Origin: an uncultured Collinsella sp.
GTDB taxonomy: Bacteria; Actinomycetota; Coriobacteriia; Coriobacteriales; Coriobacteriaceae
NCBI GenBank assembly: GCA_900542325.1
Contig: UQMY01000014.1
Span: 1 to 58,227 of the forward strand
DNA: 58,227 nucleotides
Reading direction: 5' to 3'
Every line of letters starts with the position of its first letter. Positions within the stretch are counted from its first letter, which is position 1. The translations under genes and the position numbers were made by a program. Shown in pieces: positions 15,353 through 23,497 of this stretch. The notes under the pieces are model-generated. The model worked only from the letters and a program-made list of their open reading frames with translations, was not told the origin of the DNA and made no database searches.

Positions 15353-16251
15353 TACAGCACGCCTCCGATCATCAAAAGCAGCTGCGCGGTAATGCAGCCA
15401 AAGATAAGCGAGTCGCTACGGTCGAGCATGCCGCCATGGCCCGGGATAAGGTTGCCGGAATCTTTGACGCCCACACCGCGCTTGATGCGCGACTCGATAA
15501 GGTCGCCGATAACGCCCAGAATGGACACGACCACGCCGCACAGCAGCGCATAGGGCAGGCTGAGCTTGTAGAAGTGCGTCGCCCACAGGATGAGCCAAAT
15601 CAAAACCGAACCCAGGATGCCGCCGACAAACCCCTCCCAGCTCTTTTTGGGTGAGATCTTGGGAACCATCTTGTGCTTGCCGATACGACTGCCCACGATG
15701 TAGGCAAACGAATCGGAGACCCAAAGGGACGCGCAAACGCCCACCGAGAGCAGGGCGCCGGCAAAACCGGGCACGGCATCGCGCAGCAGCACGATAGCCG
15801 ACAGCATAAAGCCAGTGTAGATTGGACCCATGAGCGTCACGGCCACATCAGCGATGCGGGTACGCGGCGACCAGACATACCAAATGCCCACAGCGAGCAT
15901 TAGGGCAAAAAGCAGGGCATTCAGCAACATCGAATCACCCAACGCCGACAGCGGAAAGAGCACGGCGGCAGCGATACCCATGCGCTCGTTAGCCATCTTG
16001 CCATCGAGCCTTGTCATACGGAAAAACTCATAGCAGCACAGACCGCTCATGACGGAAACAAAGATGGCCGTGGGCACGATACCCAAAACCAGGCACAGGA
16101 TAAAGACGACGGCGTAGACGATACCGGCGGCGGCACGGGTAATAAAGCCCGCCAGCCACGAACCGGTGCCGCTCTTCGCTGCAGGCGCTCCCGCAGTGGC
16201 AGCTTTGCGCGCAGGCGTCTTGAGAGCAGATGTCTTGGGACGATCGGACAC
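15352..16251 (-). CDS. cdsA: Phosphatidate cytidylyltransferase
   Basis: 299 residues with a cytosolic Ala/Lys-rich N-terminal extension (about 35 residues) and some eight membrane helices. The CDP-diglyceride synthetase signature is complete at the C-terminus: ESRIKRGVGVKDSGNL followed by PGHGGMLDRSDS. It makes CDP-diacylglycerol from phosphatidic acid and CTP. The start is GTG 16251 with GAGGAGG upstream, 2 bases after uppS. Part of the pyrH-to-proS operon. Confidence 0.94.
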   Translation of the reverse strand: MSDRPKTSALKTPARKAATAGAPAAKSGTGSWLAGFITRAAAGIVYAVVFILCLVLGIVPTAIFVSVMSGLCCYEFFRMTRLDGKMANERMGIAAAVLFPLSALGDSMLLNALLFALMLAVGIWYVWSPRTRIADVAVTLMGPIYTGFMLSAIVLLRDAVPGFAGALLSVGVCASLWVSDSFAYIVGSRIGKHKMVPKISPKKSWEGFVGGILGSVLIWLILWATHFYKLSLPYALLCGVVVSILGVIGDLIESRIKRGVGVKDSGNLIPGHGGMLDRSDSLIFGCITAQLLLMIGGVL

Positions 16252-16253
16252 GA

Positions 16254-17048
16254 TTAAGCCTCCTCGGTCTTGCTCAGTCCACCAAACCTACGGTCACGGC
16301 CCTGATAGGCCAAAATGGCGTCGACAAGGCCCCAACGATCAAAGTCGGGCCAATAGGTATCGGTGACGTAGAATTCAGAATAAGCCACCTGCCACAGCAG
16401 ATAGTTCGAAAGGCGCAGCTCACCAGAGGTGCGAATCACAAGCTCAGGATCGGGAAGGCCGGCAGTATAGAGGTGGGAAGCCACCATGTCGTCATCAATT
16501 GCGGCAGGATCGATCTTACCGGCGGCAGCGTCGAGTGCAATCTGACGGACAGCGCGGGTAATCTCGGCACGCGCGCCGTAGTTGACGGCAAGCGCCAGCG
16601 TCATACCGGTGTGATCGGCGCACTCGGCAAGACCGCGTTCAAAAACGTCGCGGGTCTTCTTGGGCAGCGCGGAAATGTCGCCCAAAAAGACAACACGCAC
16701 ATTTTCGCGCTTCAGAAGCGGCAGCTCGTCGATAAACGTCTTGGCAAACAGGTGCATCAAGACGTTGACCTCATGCTGCGGGCGGTTCCAGTTTTCGGTA
16801 GAAAACGCATAGGCAGAAAGCACGTCGACGCCCAAACGCACGCAGGCAGTAATGATCTCGCGAAGGGAGACGATACCCGCCTTGTGGCCCTCAGTGCGTG
16901 CAAGACCGCGCGACGTGGCCCAACGACCGTTGCCGTCCATGATGCACGAGATATGGTGCGGAATGTTATTGAGGTCAAGGTCGGAAAAACCGACGCCCAC
17001 AGGGGCGTCGGCAAAGTACTCGACCAGTTTATGCTCGTCGTATTGCAC
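16254..17048 (-). CDS. uppS: Di-trans,poly-cis-undecaprenyl diphosphate synthase
   Basis: 264 residues. The cis-prenyltransferase motifs are present: MDGNGRWA (catalytic Asp), SAYAFSTENWNRP, VIRTSGELRLSN, and AYSEFYVTDTYWPDF. It condenses isopentenyl diphosphate onto farnesyl diphosphate to make the C55 lipid carrier of wall synthesis. The start is GTG 17048 with GGAG upstream, immediately after frr. The N-terminal 30 residues are a short extension relative to the core. Confidence 0.95.
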   Translation of the reverse strand: MQYDEHKLVEYFADAPVGVGFSDLDLNNIPHHISCIMDGNGRWATSRGLARTEGHKAGIVSLREIITACVRLGVDVLSAYAFSTENWNRPQHEVNVLMHLFAKTFIDELPLLKRENVRVVFLGDISALPKKTRDVFERGLAECADHTGMTLALAVNYGARAEITRAVRQIALDAAAGKIDPAAIDDDMVASHLYTAGLPDPELVIRTSGELRLSNYLLWQVAYSEFYVTDTYWPDFDRWGLVDAILAYQGRDRRFGGLSKTEEA

Positions 17049-17049
17049 C

Positions 17050-17586
17050 TTAGATCTCCATGACCTCGGCTTCTTTTTCCTTCAGAAGCTCCTCGACCTT
17101 GGCGACATACTCATCGGTGTGCTTCTGGACCTTGGCCTGCTCGCGACGGACATCGTCCTCGGTGAGCTCCTCATCGCGCTCGAGCTTGTTGTTGAAGTCG
17201 CGACGGATGTTTCGGATAGACACCTTGGCCTGCTCAGCGTACTCGCGGCACTCCTTGACGAGCTCGCGACGGCGCTCCTCGGTGGGAGCCGGGAACGGCA
17301 GACGCACGACGGTGCCATCGGAGTTGGGGGTAATACCCAGATCGGAAGCGCCGATGGCCTTGACGATAGCGTTGATGAGCGCCTTGTCCCACGGCTCGAT
17401 GAGCAGCATGTGGGCCTCGGGGGCCTTTACGGCGGCAACCTGCGTAACCGGCGTGGGAACACCGTAATAATCGACGGTGATGTCGGACAGAATGTTAGCG
17501 TTGGCGCGGCCGGTACGGACCTTGGAGAAGTTATGCTTGAGGGACTCGAGCGACTTGTCCATGTGGGCGGTGATGTTCTCTGTCAT
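17050..17586 (-). CDS. frr: Ribosome recycling factor
   Basis: 178 residues, near the normal length of about 185. Contains VRTGRANANIL, DYYGVPTPV, ITPNSDGTVVRLPFP and the C-terminal long-helix region TEDDVRREQAKVQKHTD. With EF-G it splits post-termination ribosomes. It begins 2 bases after the pyrH stop, the classic pyrH-frr pairing. Confidence 0.97.
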   Translation of the reverse strand: MTENITAHMDKSLESLKHNFSKVRTGRANANILSDITVDYYGVPTPVTQVAAVKAPEAHMLLIEPWDKALINAIVKAIGASDLGITPNSDGTVVRLPFPAPTEERRRELVKECREYAEQAKVSIRNIRRDFNNKLERDEELTEDDVRREQAKVQKHTDEYVAKVEELLKEKEAEVMEI

Positions 17587-17588
17587 GC

Positions 17589-18311
17589 TTAATCCTCCTG
17601 ATAGACGAGCGTGCCGACGGGCTCACCCGAAAGCGCGCGCTTGACGGTGTCCTCGCCATCGATGTTGAGGACCAAAATCGGCATACGGTTATCCTGGCAC
17701 AGAGCCGTAGCCGTGGAATCCATAACCTGCAGACCGCGGACGAGAACCTCGTGGTAGGTGATCTTGTCAAAGCGGACGGCATCGGCGCACTTGACGGGAT
17801 CCTTGTCGTAGATGCCGTCAACCTTGGTGGCTTTAATCAGAATCTCGGCGCCGATCTCGCACGCACGAAGAGCCGCGGCGGTGTCGGTCGTAAAGTACGG
17901 ATTGCCCGAACCGGCGGCAAAAATAACGACGTTGCCCTTGGAAAGGTGATTGATGGCGCGACGGCGAATATAGGGCTCGCAGATCTCGTTCATCTGGATA
18001 GCGCTCATCACGCGGCAGGGAACATCGTTATGCTCGAAGGCATCCTGCAGGGCGAGCGCGTTCATAACGGTTGCCAGCATGCCCATGTAGTCGGCCTGAG
18101 CACGCTCCATGCCACCGGCAGCGCCGGCCATGCCGCGGAAAATATTGCCGCCGCCGACAACGACGCCGACCTCATGGCCAACGGCGAGCAGCTCCTTGAC
18201 CTGTTTGGCAAGATGGTCGGTAACCTTGGGGTCGATGCCATATTGGCCGTCGCCCATCAGTGCTTCGCCGGAAAGCTTCAGAAGCACGCGTTTATATCGG
18301 ATGTCGGACAA
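17589..18311 (-). CDS. pyrH: UMP kinase
   Basis: 240 residues of the amino-acid-kinase fold: VLLKLSGEAL at the N-terminus, VVGGGNIFRG, and the nucleotide region AAGSGNPYFTTDTAAALRA. It phosphorylates UMP to UDP. The start is TTG 18311 with AAGGAGG 7 bases before it. First gene of the operon pyrH-frr-uppS-cdsA-dxr-rseP-ispG-proS. An extended -10 lies just upstream at 18342. Confidence 0.96.
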   Translation of the reverse strand: MSDIRYKRVLLKLSGEALMGDGQYGIDPKVTDHLAKQVKELLAVGHEVGVVVGGGNIFRGMAGAAGGMERAQADYMGMLATVMNALALQDAFEHNDVPCRVMSAIQMNEICEPYIRRRAINHLSKGNVVIFAAGSGNPYFTTDTAAALRACEIGAEILIKATKVDGIYDKDPVKCADAVRFDKITYHEVLVRGLQVMDSTATALCQDNRMPILVLNIDGEDTVKRALSGEPVGTLVYQED

Positions 18312-18341
18312 AGCGATCCTCCTTTAGATTGAACTCTCAAC

Positions 18342-18350
18342 ATTCTATCA
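18342..18350 (-). promoter_or_regulatory. Extended -10 promoter for the pyrH operon
   Basis: Minus strand TGATAGAAT (TATAAT-like TAGAAT at 18347-18342 with TG one base before). No clear -35 box. It lies between the tsf terminator and pyrH, giving a leader of about 25 bases. Confidence 0.5.
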
Positions 18351-18371
18351 AAGGCTCTAAGAAGAGCCATG

Positions 18372-18406
18372 AAAAAGCAGGCTGTGAGTAAAACCCACAG
18401 CCTGCT
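18372..18406 (-). terminator. Rho-independent terminator of rpsB-tsf
   Basis: A perfect 11-bp stem AGCAGGCTGTG / CACAGCCTGCT (18376-18386 / 18396-18406) with TTTTT next in the minus direction. It separates rpsB-tsf from the pyrH operon. Confidence 0.9.
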
Positions 18407-18429
18407 CATTACCAGCTACAAGAGCTTAT

Positions 18430-19299
18430 TTACTCGCCACGGACCAGACGGTCAAAGGCAACGACGGTAATGGTGTCGCCGAGCTCCTTGGAGACCTGCT
18501 CAGCGTACTTCTTGATGGTGAGGGAGCTGTCCTTGATGAACTCCTGCTCGGTGAGCACGGACTGCTTGTAGAACTTCTCCAGACGACCAACAGCCATCTT
18601 CTCCTGGATAGCCTCGGGCTTGCCGGACTCGGCAGCCTGGGCCATGTAGATCTGCTTCTCGTGCTCGACGGTCTCGGCCGGAACCTGATCGCGGGTGGCG
18701 CAGATCGGTGCGACGGCGGCAACCTGAAGGGCAACGTCGTGAGCGAAGGTCTTGAAGGACTCAGCCTGAGCGGTCTCGGCCTTCTCGAAGGCGAACTCGA
18801 CGAGGACGCCGATCTTACCACCCATGTGGATGTAAGAAGCGAGCGCGCCGTTCTCGGCCTTGCGGGCAGCGAAGCGGGAGATCTTCATGTTCTCGCCCAT
18901 GATGTGAATCATCTCGGTGAGCTCGGAGGAAACGGTCTCCTCGCCCATCGGCTTCTCGAGCAGAGCGTCGACGTCAGCAGGCTCGGTGGTAGCGACAACC
19001 TCAGCGACCTTGGAAGCAAAGCCGGTGAACTTGGCGTTGGAGCCAACGAAGTCGGTCTCGCAGGAGAGCTCGAGCAGAGCGCCGGTCTTGCCATCCTCGG
19101 AGACGTACGCGGCGACAGCGCCCTCGTTGGTCTCACGGCCAGCCTTCTTGGCAGCCTTGGCAAGGCCGTTCTTACGCAGAACGTCGACAGCGGCGTCCAT
19201 GTCGCCGTCAGCCTCGACGAGAGCCTTCTTGCACTCCATCATCGGGGAGTCGGTCATCTCGCGGAGCTGCTTGACCATAGCGGCGGTAATCTGGGCCAT
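18430..19299 (-). CDS. tsf: Elongation factor Ts
   Basis: 289 residues. Starts MAQITAAMVKQLREMTDS and carries the conserved MMECKKALVEADGD and the core FVGSNAKF and MHIMGENMKISRF segments. It catalyses GDP-to-GTP exchange on EF-Tu. ATG 19299 has AAGGA upstream; an in-frame start at 19314 has no better support. It follows rpsB in the usual order. Confidence 0.96.
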   Translation of the reverse strand: MAQITAAMVKQLREMTDSPMMECKKALVEADGDMDAAVDVLRKNGLAKAAKKAGRETNEGAVAAYVSEDGKTGALLELSCETDFVGSNAKFTGFASKVAEVVATTEPADVDALLEKPMGEETVSSELTEMIHIMGENMKISRFAARKAENGALASYIHMGGKIGVLVEFAFEKAETAQAESFKTFAHDVALQVAAVAPICATRDQVPAETVEHEKQIYMAQAAESGKPEAIQEKMAVGRLEKFYKQSVLTEQEFIKDSSLTIKKYAEQVSKELGDTITVVAFDRLVRGE

Positions 19300-19344
19300 T
19301 GTGGTTCCTTTCAAAGAGATGAAAAAGAATTAACTAAGACTGAT

Positions 19345-20073
19345 TTACTCGGCCTTGGGCTCAGCGGCCATCTCGGCCTCGGAGACCTGCTCCTTGCCGG
19401 AGCCAGCGAGGCAGGCGTCAGCCATGAGCTCGCACATAAGGGTGACAGCAGAGATAGCGTCATCGTTGCAGGGGATGCCGTACTCGACCTCGTCGGGATC
19501 GGAGTTGGTGTCGATCAGAGCGACGACGGGGATGTTCAGGCGCTGAGCCTCCTTGATGGCGTTCTCCTCGCGCTTGGTGTCGATGACGAAGAGAGCCTGG
19601 GGCAGACCCTTCATGTCGCGGGCACCACCGAGGTTGGTCTGGAGCTTGGTGAGCTCCTTGCCGAGAACAGCCTGCTCCTTCTTGGGGAGCACTGCCATGC
19701 GGCCGTCCTCGACCATGGCCTCGAGCTCCTCCATGCGATTGATGCGGGAGCGGATGGTGACGAAGTTGGTCAGCATGCCGCCGAGCCAACGCTGGTTGAT
19801 GTAAGGCATGTTGGCGCGCTCAGCAGCGTTCTTGACGGCCTCCTGAGCCTGCTTCTTGGTGCCGACGAACAGCACGTTGCCGCCCTTGGCGACGTTCTTG
19901 ACGAAGGTATAGGCCTGGTCGGCGTCGAGGATGGTCTGCTTGAGGTCGAGGATGTAGATGCCGTTGCGCTCACCGAAGATGAACGGCTTCATCTTGGGGT
20001 TCCAGCGACGGGTCTGGTGACCGAAGTGGCAGCCGGCCTCGAGCAGGGTGCGGATATTAATCTTGGTAGCCAT
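19345..20073 (-). CDS. rpsB: 30S ribosomal protein S2
   Basis: 242 residues. MATKINIRTLLEAGCHFGHQ, KPFIFGERNGIYILDL, FVGTKKQAQEAV and NQRWLGGMLTNF are diagnostic. ATG 20073 with AGGAGG upstream. The 219 bases between it and the xerC stop contain a GTTGC/GCAAC hairpin followed by a T run in the minus direction and a GCAGGAA/TTCCTGC stem. They probably hold the xerC terminator and the rpsB leader. S2 leaders are often autoregulatory, but I could not identify the motif. Confidence 0.97.
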   Translation of the reverse strand: MATKINIRTLLEAGCHFGHQTRRWNPKMKPFIFGERNGIYILDLKQTILDADQAYTFVKNVAKGGNVLFVGTKKQAQEAVKNAAERANMPYINQRWLGGMLTNFVTIRSRINRMEELEAMVEDGRMAVLPKKEQAVLGKELTKLQTNLGGARDMKGLPQALFVIDTKREENAIKEAQRLNIPVVALIDTNSDPDEVEYGIPCNDDAISAVTLMCELMADACLAGSGKEQVSEAEMAAEPKAE

Positions 20074-20292
20074 GTTAAACCTCCTGTGGTTTGCCTCCGC
20101 GCGGGGTCATCCTCCAAAACCAACCCGGACATGTGCTACCAAAGCCCGGGCACCACGGTATGAAGTAGCCGCGCGTGCGTGATAAAAACCTGTTGCCGTG
20201 AAGCAACCCGATGAATGATAGCAGGAATGCATCTTCCTGCCAACCCGCAATCAAAACCACACACCTGAGCGCGGCGCGGGACGTCCCAGCCA

Positions 20293-21135
20293 CTATTCGC
20301 CGCGGGGATGGGCTTGAGCCACAGCCCGCTTAAGCCGATCGGGTGTGAGATGCGTGTAGATCTGCGTCGTGGACAGGCTCGCATGACCTAGCAGCTCTTG
20401 AACCGAGCGCAGGTCCGCGCCGCCCTCGAGCAAGTCGGTCGCAAAGGTATGGCGCATCGCATGCGGGGCGATGTCGGCCGGAATGCCGGCGAGCGTCGCC
20501 AGCATATGAAACCGCCGCCTGAGCATGGCGGCACTCATGCGATTACCGCGCGCCGATATAAGCAGCGGATGCGGCCCGGTAGCGGGGTCACGACGCTTTG
20601 CCTGAGCGAGCAACTCCGGCCTCCCCTCCTCAATATAGAGACGCGTCGCCTCGAGCGCACGACGATACAGAGGGACGATACGTTCTTTGCTCCCCTTGCC
20701 CCACAGGCGCAGCGTGCGTTCGGACCACGCAATGGACTCCACATTGAGTGCTGCGAGCTCAGAGATACGGGCGCCCGAGGCATAGAGCAGCTCGAGCATC
20801 GCCGCATCGCGCAGTCCCGCGGGTGTTGAGGTATCAGGCGTCTTGAGCAGCGCCTCGACCTGCTTGGTCGTAAGGACGCCCGGCAGGTCACGCGGCAGCT
20901 TGGGCGATGCGATCGCCGAGACTGCATCGCCCTCCACGACCCCCTCGGCAGCCATCCATCGATAGAGCGATCGGATAGCCGACAGATGCGCCGCAAGCGT
21001 TCGGGGAGCCACCTGCTCACGCGAAAGCTCGGCAAGATAGCGACGAATGGTGCGCACGTCGGCAGCGAAAGCATCGATATCCTCGCGCTCGCACCAGGCA
21101 GCAAAGCGCTCCAGCCTCGAGCCATAGGCCGTCAC
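20293..21135 (-). CDS. xerC: Tyrosine recombinase XerC/XerD family
   Basis: 280 residues from the first standard start (GTG 21135). The catalytic set is complete: SGARISEL (Arg), GKGSKER (Lys), HAMRHTFATDLL (His, Arg), LLGHASLSTTQ (His) and Tyr260 in QIYTHL. Xer recombinases resolve chromosome dimers at dif. The frame remains open upstream and codes for FDLYDTVDSFIAYIARVEGL, which looks like the missing first helix of the SAM-like core-binding domain. No ATG/GTG/TTG exists there, so the real start may be ATA at 21213 (9 bases after GGAGG) or CTG at 21201, overlapping the trmFO end. Confidence 0.88.
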   Translation of the reverse strand: MTAYGSRLERFAAWCEREDIDAFAADVRTIRRYLAELSREQVAPRTLAAHLSAIRSLYRWMAAEGVVEGDAVSAIASPKLPRDLPGVLTTKQVEALLKTPDTSTPAGLRDAAMLELLYASGARISELAALNVESIAWSERTLRLWGKGSKERIVPLYRRALEATRLYIEEGRPELLAQAKRRDPATGPHPLLISARGNRMSAAMLRRRFHMLATLAGIPADIAPHAMRHTFATDLLEGGADLRSVQELLGHASLSTTQIYTHLTPDRLKRAVAQAHPRGE

Positions 21136-21209
21136 CGTATTGGGAGAAAGCCCCTCGACACGTGCGATATAGGCGATAAACGAGTCGACGGTGTCGTACA
21201 GGTCAAAGG

Positions 21210-22547
21210 CTATGACCGGTCGCCTCCAAACAGATCGGGGCGAGTGGCCAGATAGGCATCAAGGGCCTCGAGCGCACGGTCCGCATAGGCCTGGTAGCGG
21301 TCGCGCTTGGTGCGGCGCTTACCATCCTCGAGTGGCGGCACCAGGCCAAAGTTGACATGCATGGGCTGGTAGCCCACGGTGGCAGGATCGGTCGCATAGC
21401 CCACGAGCGCGCCCAGGGCGCCCACGCGGGGCAACTCGACGCCCGCGGCGCCGATAGCCTCGGCATAGGTGTTGAGCGCCGCGAGCAGACCGGTCGCCAC
21501 GGCTTCCATGTACCCCTCGGTGCCGGTGATCTGACCGGCCAGGCGCACGCCGGTACCAGGCACGGCAAAGGTGCCATCGAGCACGTGCGGGGCGTCGACA
21601 AAGGTATTGCGGTGCATGACACCGTAGCGGAAGAACTCAGCGTTCTCCAGGCCCGGCACCATATGGAAGACGCGCTTCTGCTCGCCAAAGGTCAGGTTGG
21701 TCTGGAAGCCCACCAGGTTATAGGCGGTCTTCTCCTTGTTCTCGGCACGCAGCTGAATCGCCGCCCAAGGGCGACGTCCGGTACGCGGGTCGGTGAGGCC
21801 GACGGGCTTCATGGCGCCAAAGCGAATGGCGTCCTTGCCGGTGCGCGCAACTTCCTCGGCAGGTTGGCAGGCCTGAAACAGATCGCCGCCCTCAAAGTCT
21901 TTGAGCACCACGCGGTCGGCCGTGGTAAGTGCCTCGATAAAGGCCTCGTACTCCTCCTTGTTGAGCGGAGCGTTGAGATAGTCGCCGCTCCCCTGCTCCT
22001 CGTAGCGCGACTGCGAAAACAGCACGTCCATATCGAGCGTGGAGGCATCGACGATCGGCGCCGCGGCATCGAAGAACGCAAGGGCGTCGCCACCGACGAG
22101 CTTCATGACCTCTTCGCTCAGCGCCGGTGAACACAGCGGGCCCGCGGCAATGACCACGTGGCCCTCGGGAATCTGCGTGACCTCGCCGTGCACGACCTCG
22201 ATATTGGGACGGGCGGCAACCTCGGCCTCGACAAGCTCGGAAAACTTGACGCGGTCGACCGCCAAGGCGCCACCGGCGGGAACAGCCGCGCGATGGGCGC
22301 AATCGAGCAGGACTGAACCCATGCGCTCAAGCTCGGCCTTTAACAAGCCCGCCGCAGAGTCCGGACGGGTCGATTTAAACGAATTGGAACAGACGAGCTC
22401 TGCCAGGTGATCGGTATGGTGGGCCGGGGAGCTCACCTGGGGGCGCATCTCGCGCAGCTTTACGGCAAACCCGCGGTCTGCCAGCTGAATCGCGCACTCC
22501 GAACCCGCCAGACCGCCACCGACAACCGTCACCTGATCAAACAGCAT
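21210..22547 (-). CDS. trmFO: Methylenetetrahydrofolate-tRNA-(uracil-54) methyltransferase
   Basis: 445 residues. The FAD motif VVGGGLAGSECAIQLADRG is followed by LAELVCSNSFKS, which holds a conserved Cys, and by LVGGDALAFFDAAAPIVD and the C-terminal GLLAALN. It makes ribothymidine at position 54 of tRNA with a folate carbon donor. ATG 22547 has AAAGGTG 7 bases upstream; a TTG two codons earlier is less likely. It ends over the start region of xerC, as in many Firmicutes and Actinobacteria where trmFO and xerC are neighbours. Confidence 0.95.
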   Translation of the reverse strand: MLFDQVTVVGGGLAGSECAIQLADRGFAVKLREMRPQVSSPAHHTDHLAELVCSNSFKSTRPDSAAGLLKAELERMGSVLLDCAHRAAVPAGGALAVDRVKFSELVEAEVAARPNIEVVHGEVTQIPEGHVVIAAGPLCSPALSEEVMKLVGGDALAFFDAAAPIVDASTLDMDVLFSQSRYEEQGSGDYLNAPLNKEEYEAFIEALTTADRVVLKDFEGGDLFQACQPAEEVARTGKDAIRFGAMKPVGLTDPRTGRRPWAAIQLRAENKEKTAYNLVGFQTNLTFGEQKRVFHMVPGLENAEFFRYGVMHRNTFVDAPHVLDGTFAVPGTGVRLAGQITGTEGYMEAVATGLLAALNTYAEAIGAAGVELPRVGALGALVGYATDPATVGYQPMHVNFGLVPPLEDGKRRTKRDRYQAYADRALEALDAYLATRPDLFGGDRS

Positions 22548-22561
22548 CTGCAAACACCTTT

Positions 22562-23497
22562 CTAATTGACATGTTTTCCATTGTGACCGAAGGGTGTCTG
22601 GGCGTGAAGAGCAAACTTGGAGGGCGCATACCTTCCATCCATCATGCGCTCGATAAGACCCTCGAGCTCAAGCGAACCCAGGAGCTTAAGTACGCCGACA
22701 GCATCGAGCGAGACGAGCGCCGCAATGTCGTCGACCTTGAGCGGAGAGGCGATGAGCGCATGCATCACGGTCTGCTGTGTTGGATCCAGGTCGGCAATGC
22801 CGGGAGCATCGGGGCGCGAGTAGCGCAGGGTGCCGTAGATGCGTGAGATAGCCATCTCGATAGATTCCTCGTCGATGATGCAGCAAGCACCGTTCGCAAT
22901 GAGGTAATTCGTGCCACGCGACTCGGGCGATAGGATCGACCCCGGCACGACAAGAAGTTCGCGCCCCAAATCCATAGCAGCCTCGGCTGTAGAAAACGTC
23001 CCGGAAGGCATACCCGCCTCGGAAACAAAGAGGGCTTGCGACAGGGCCGCGATCACGCGATTGCGGCGCGGAAAGGCAAACTTGCGCGGGCCCATGCCCC
23101 ACGGAGAGATCGACACGACCGCGCCACCCGTATCGAGCGTGCGCATAATAAGCCCCGCGTTCGAACGCGGGTAGGCCACGTCGGCGCCCGTCCCCAGCAC
23201 CACGACGTGTTTGCCGCCGGCATTGACCGCAGCCCAACCCGAGGCCTGGTCACAACCGACCGCGCCGCCCGAAACTACCGTCACGCCCGCCTCGACCGCA
23301 ACCTTTGCCGCAAGCTCTGCCACGGCAAGACCATACGGAGAGGCCTTGCGCGCGCCGATGATGGAGAGCGCGGGCGTCGAAAGCACCTCGGGGTTGCCGC
23401 GCACATAGAGTGTCTGGGGTACATCAGAAAGCTCCAAAACGGTCTCGGGATACAACGCGTCACCTGGATGCAGCTCAAAGGTCCCCTCGGCCATCAT
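22562..23497 (-). CDS. dprA: DNA-processing protein DprA
   Basis: 311 residues. The Rossmann-like DprA core contains SIIGARKASPYG, VVSGGAVGCDQASG, VLGTGADVAYPRSN, FAFPRRNRVIAALS and RGTNYLIANGA. A C-terminal winged-helix-like domain follows at about 235-290. DprA loads RecA on incoming single strands during transformation. It overlaps the comM-like gene by 4 bases, so the two are coupled. The family N-terminal SAM domain appears to be missing or very short. Confidence 0.93.
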   Translation of the reverse strand: MMAEGTFELHPGDALYPETVLELSDVPQTLYVRGNPEVLSTPALSIIGARKASPYGLAVAELAAKVAVEAGVTVVSGGAVGCDQASGWAAVNAGGKHVVVLGTGADVAYPRSNAGLIMRTLDTGGAVVSISPWGMGPRKFAFPRRNRVIAALSQALFVSEAGMPSGTFSTAEAAMDLGRELLVVPGSILSPESRGTNYLIANGACCIIDEESIEMAISRIYGTLRYSRPDAPGIADLDPTQQTVMHALIASPLKVDDIAALVSLDAVGVLKLLGSLELEGLIERMMDGRYAPSKFALHAQTPFGHNGKHVN

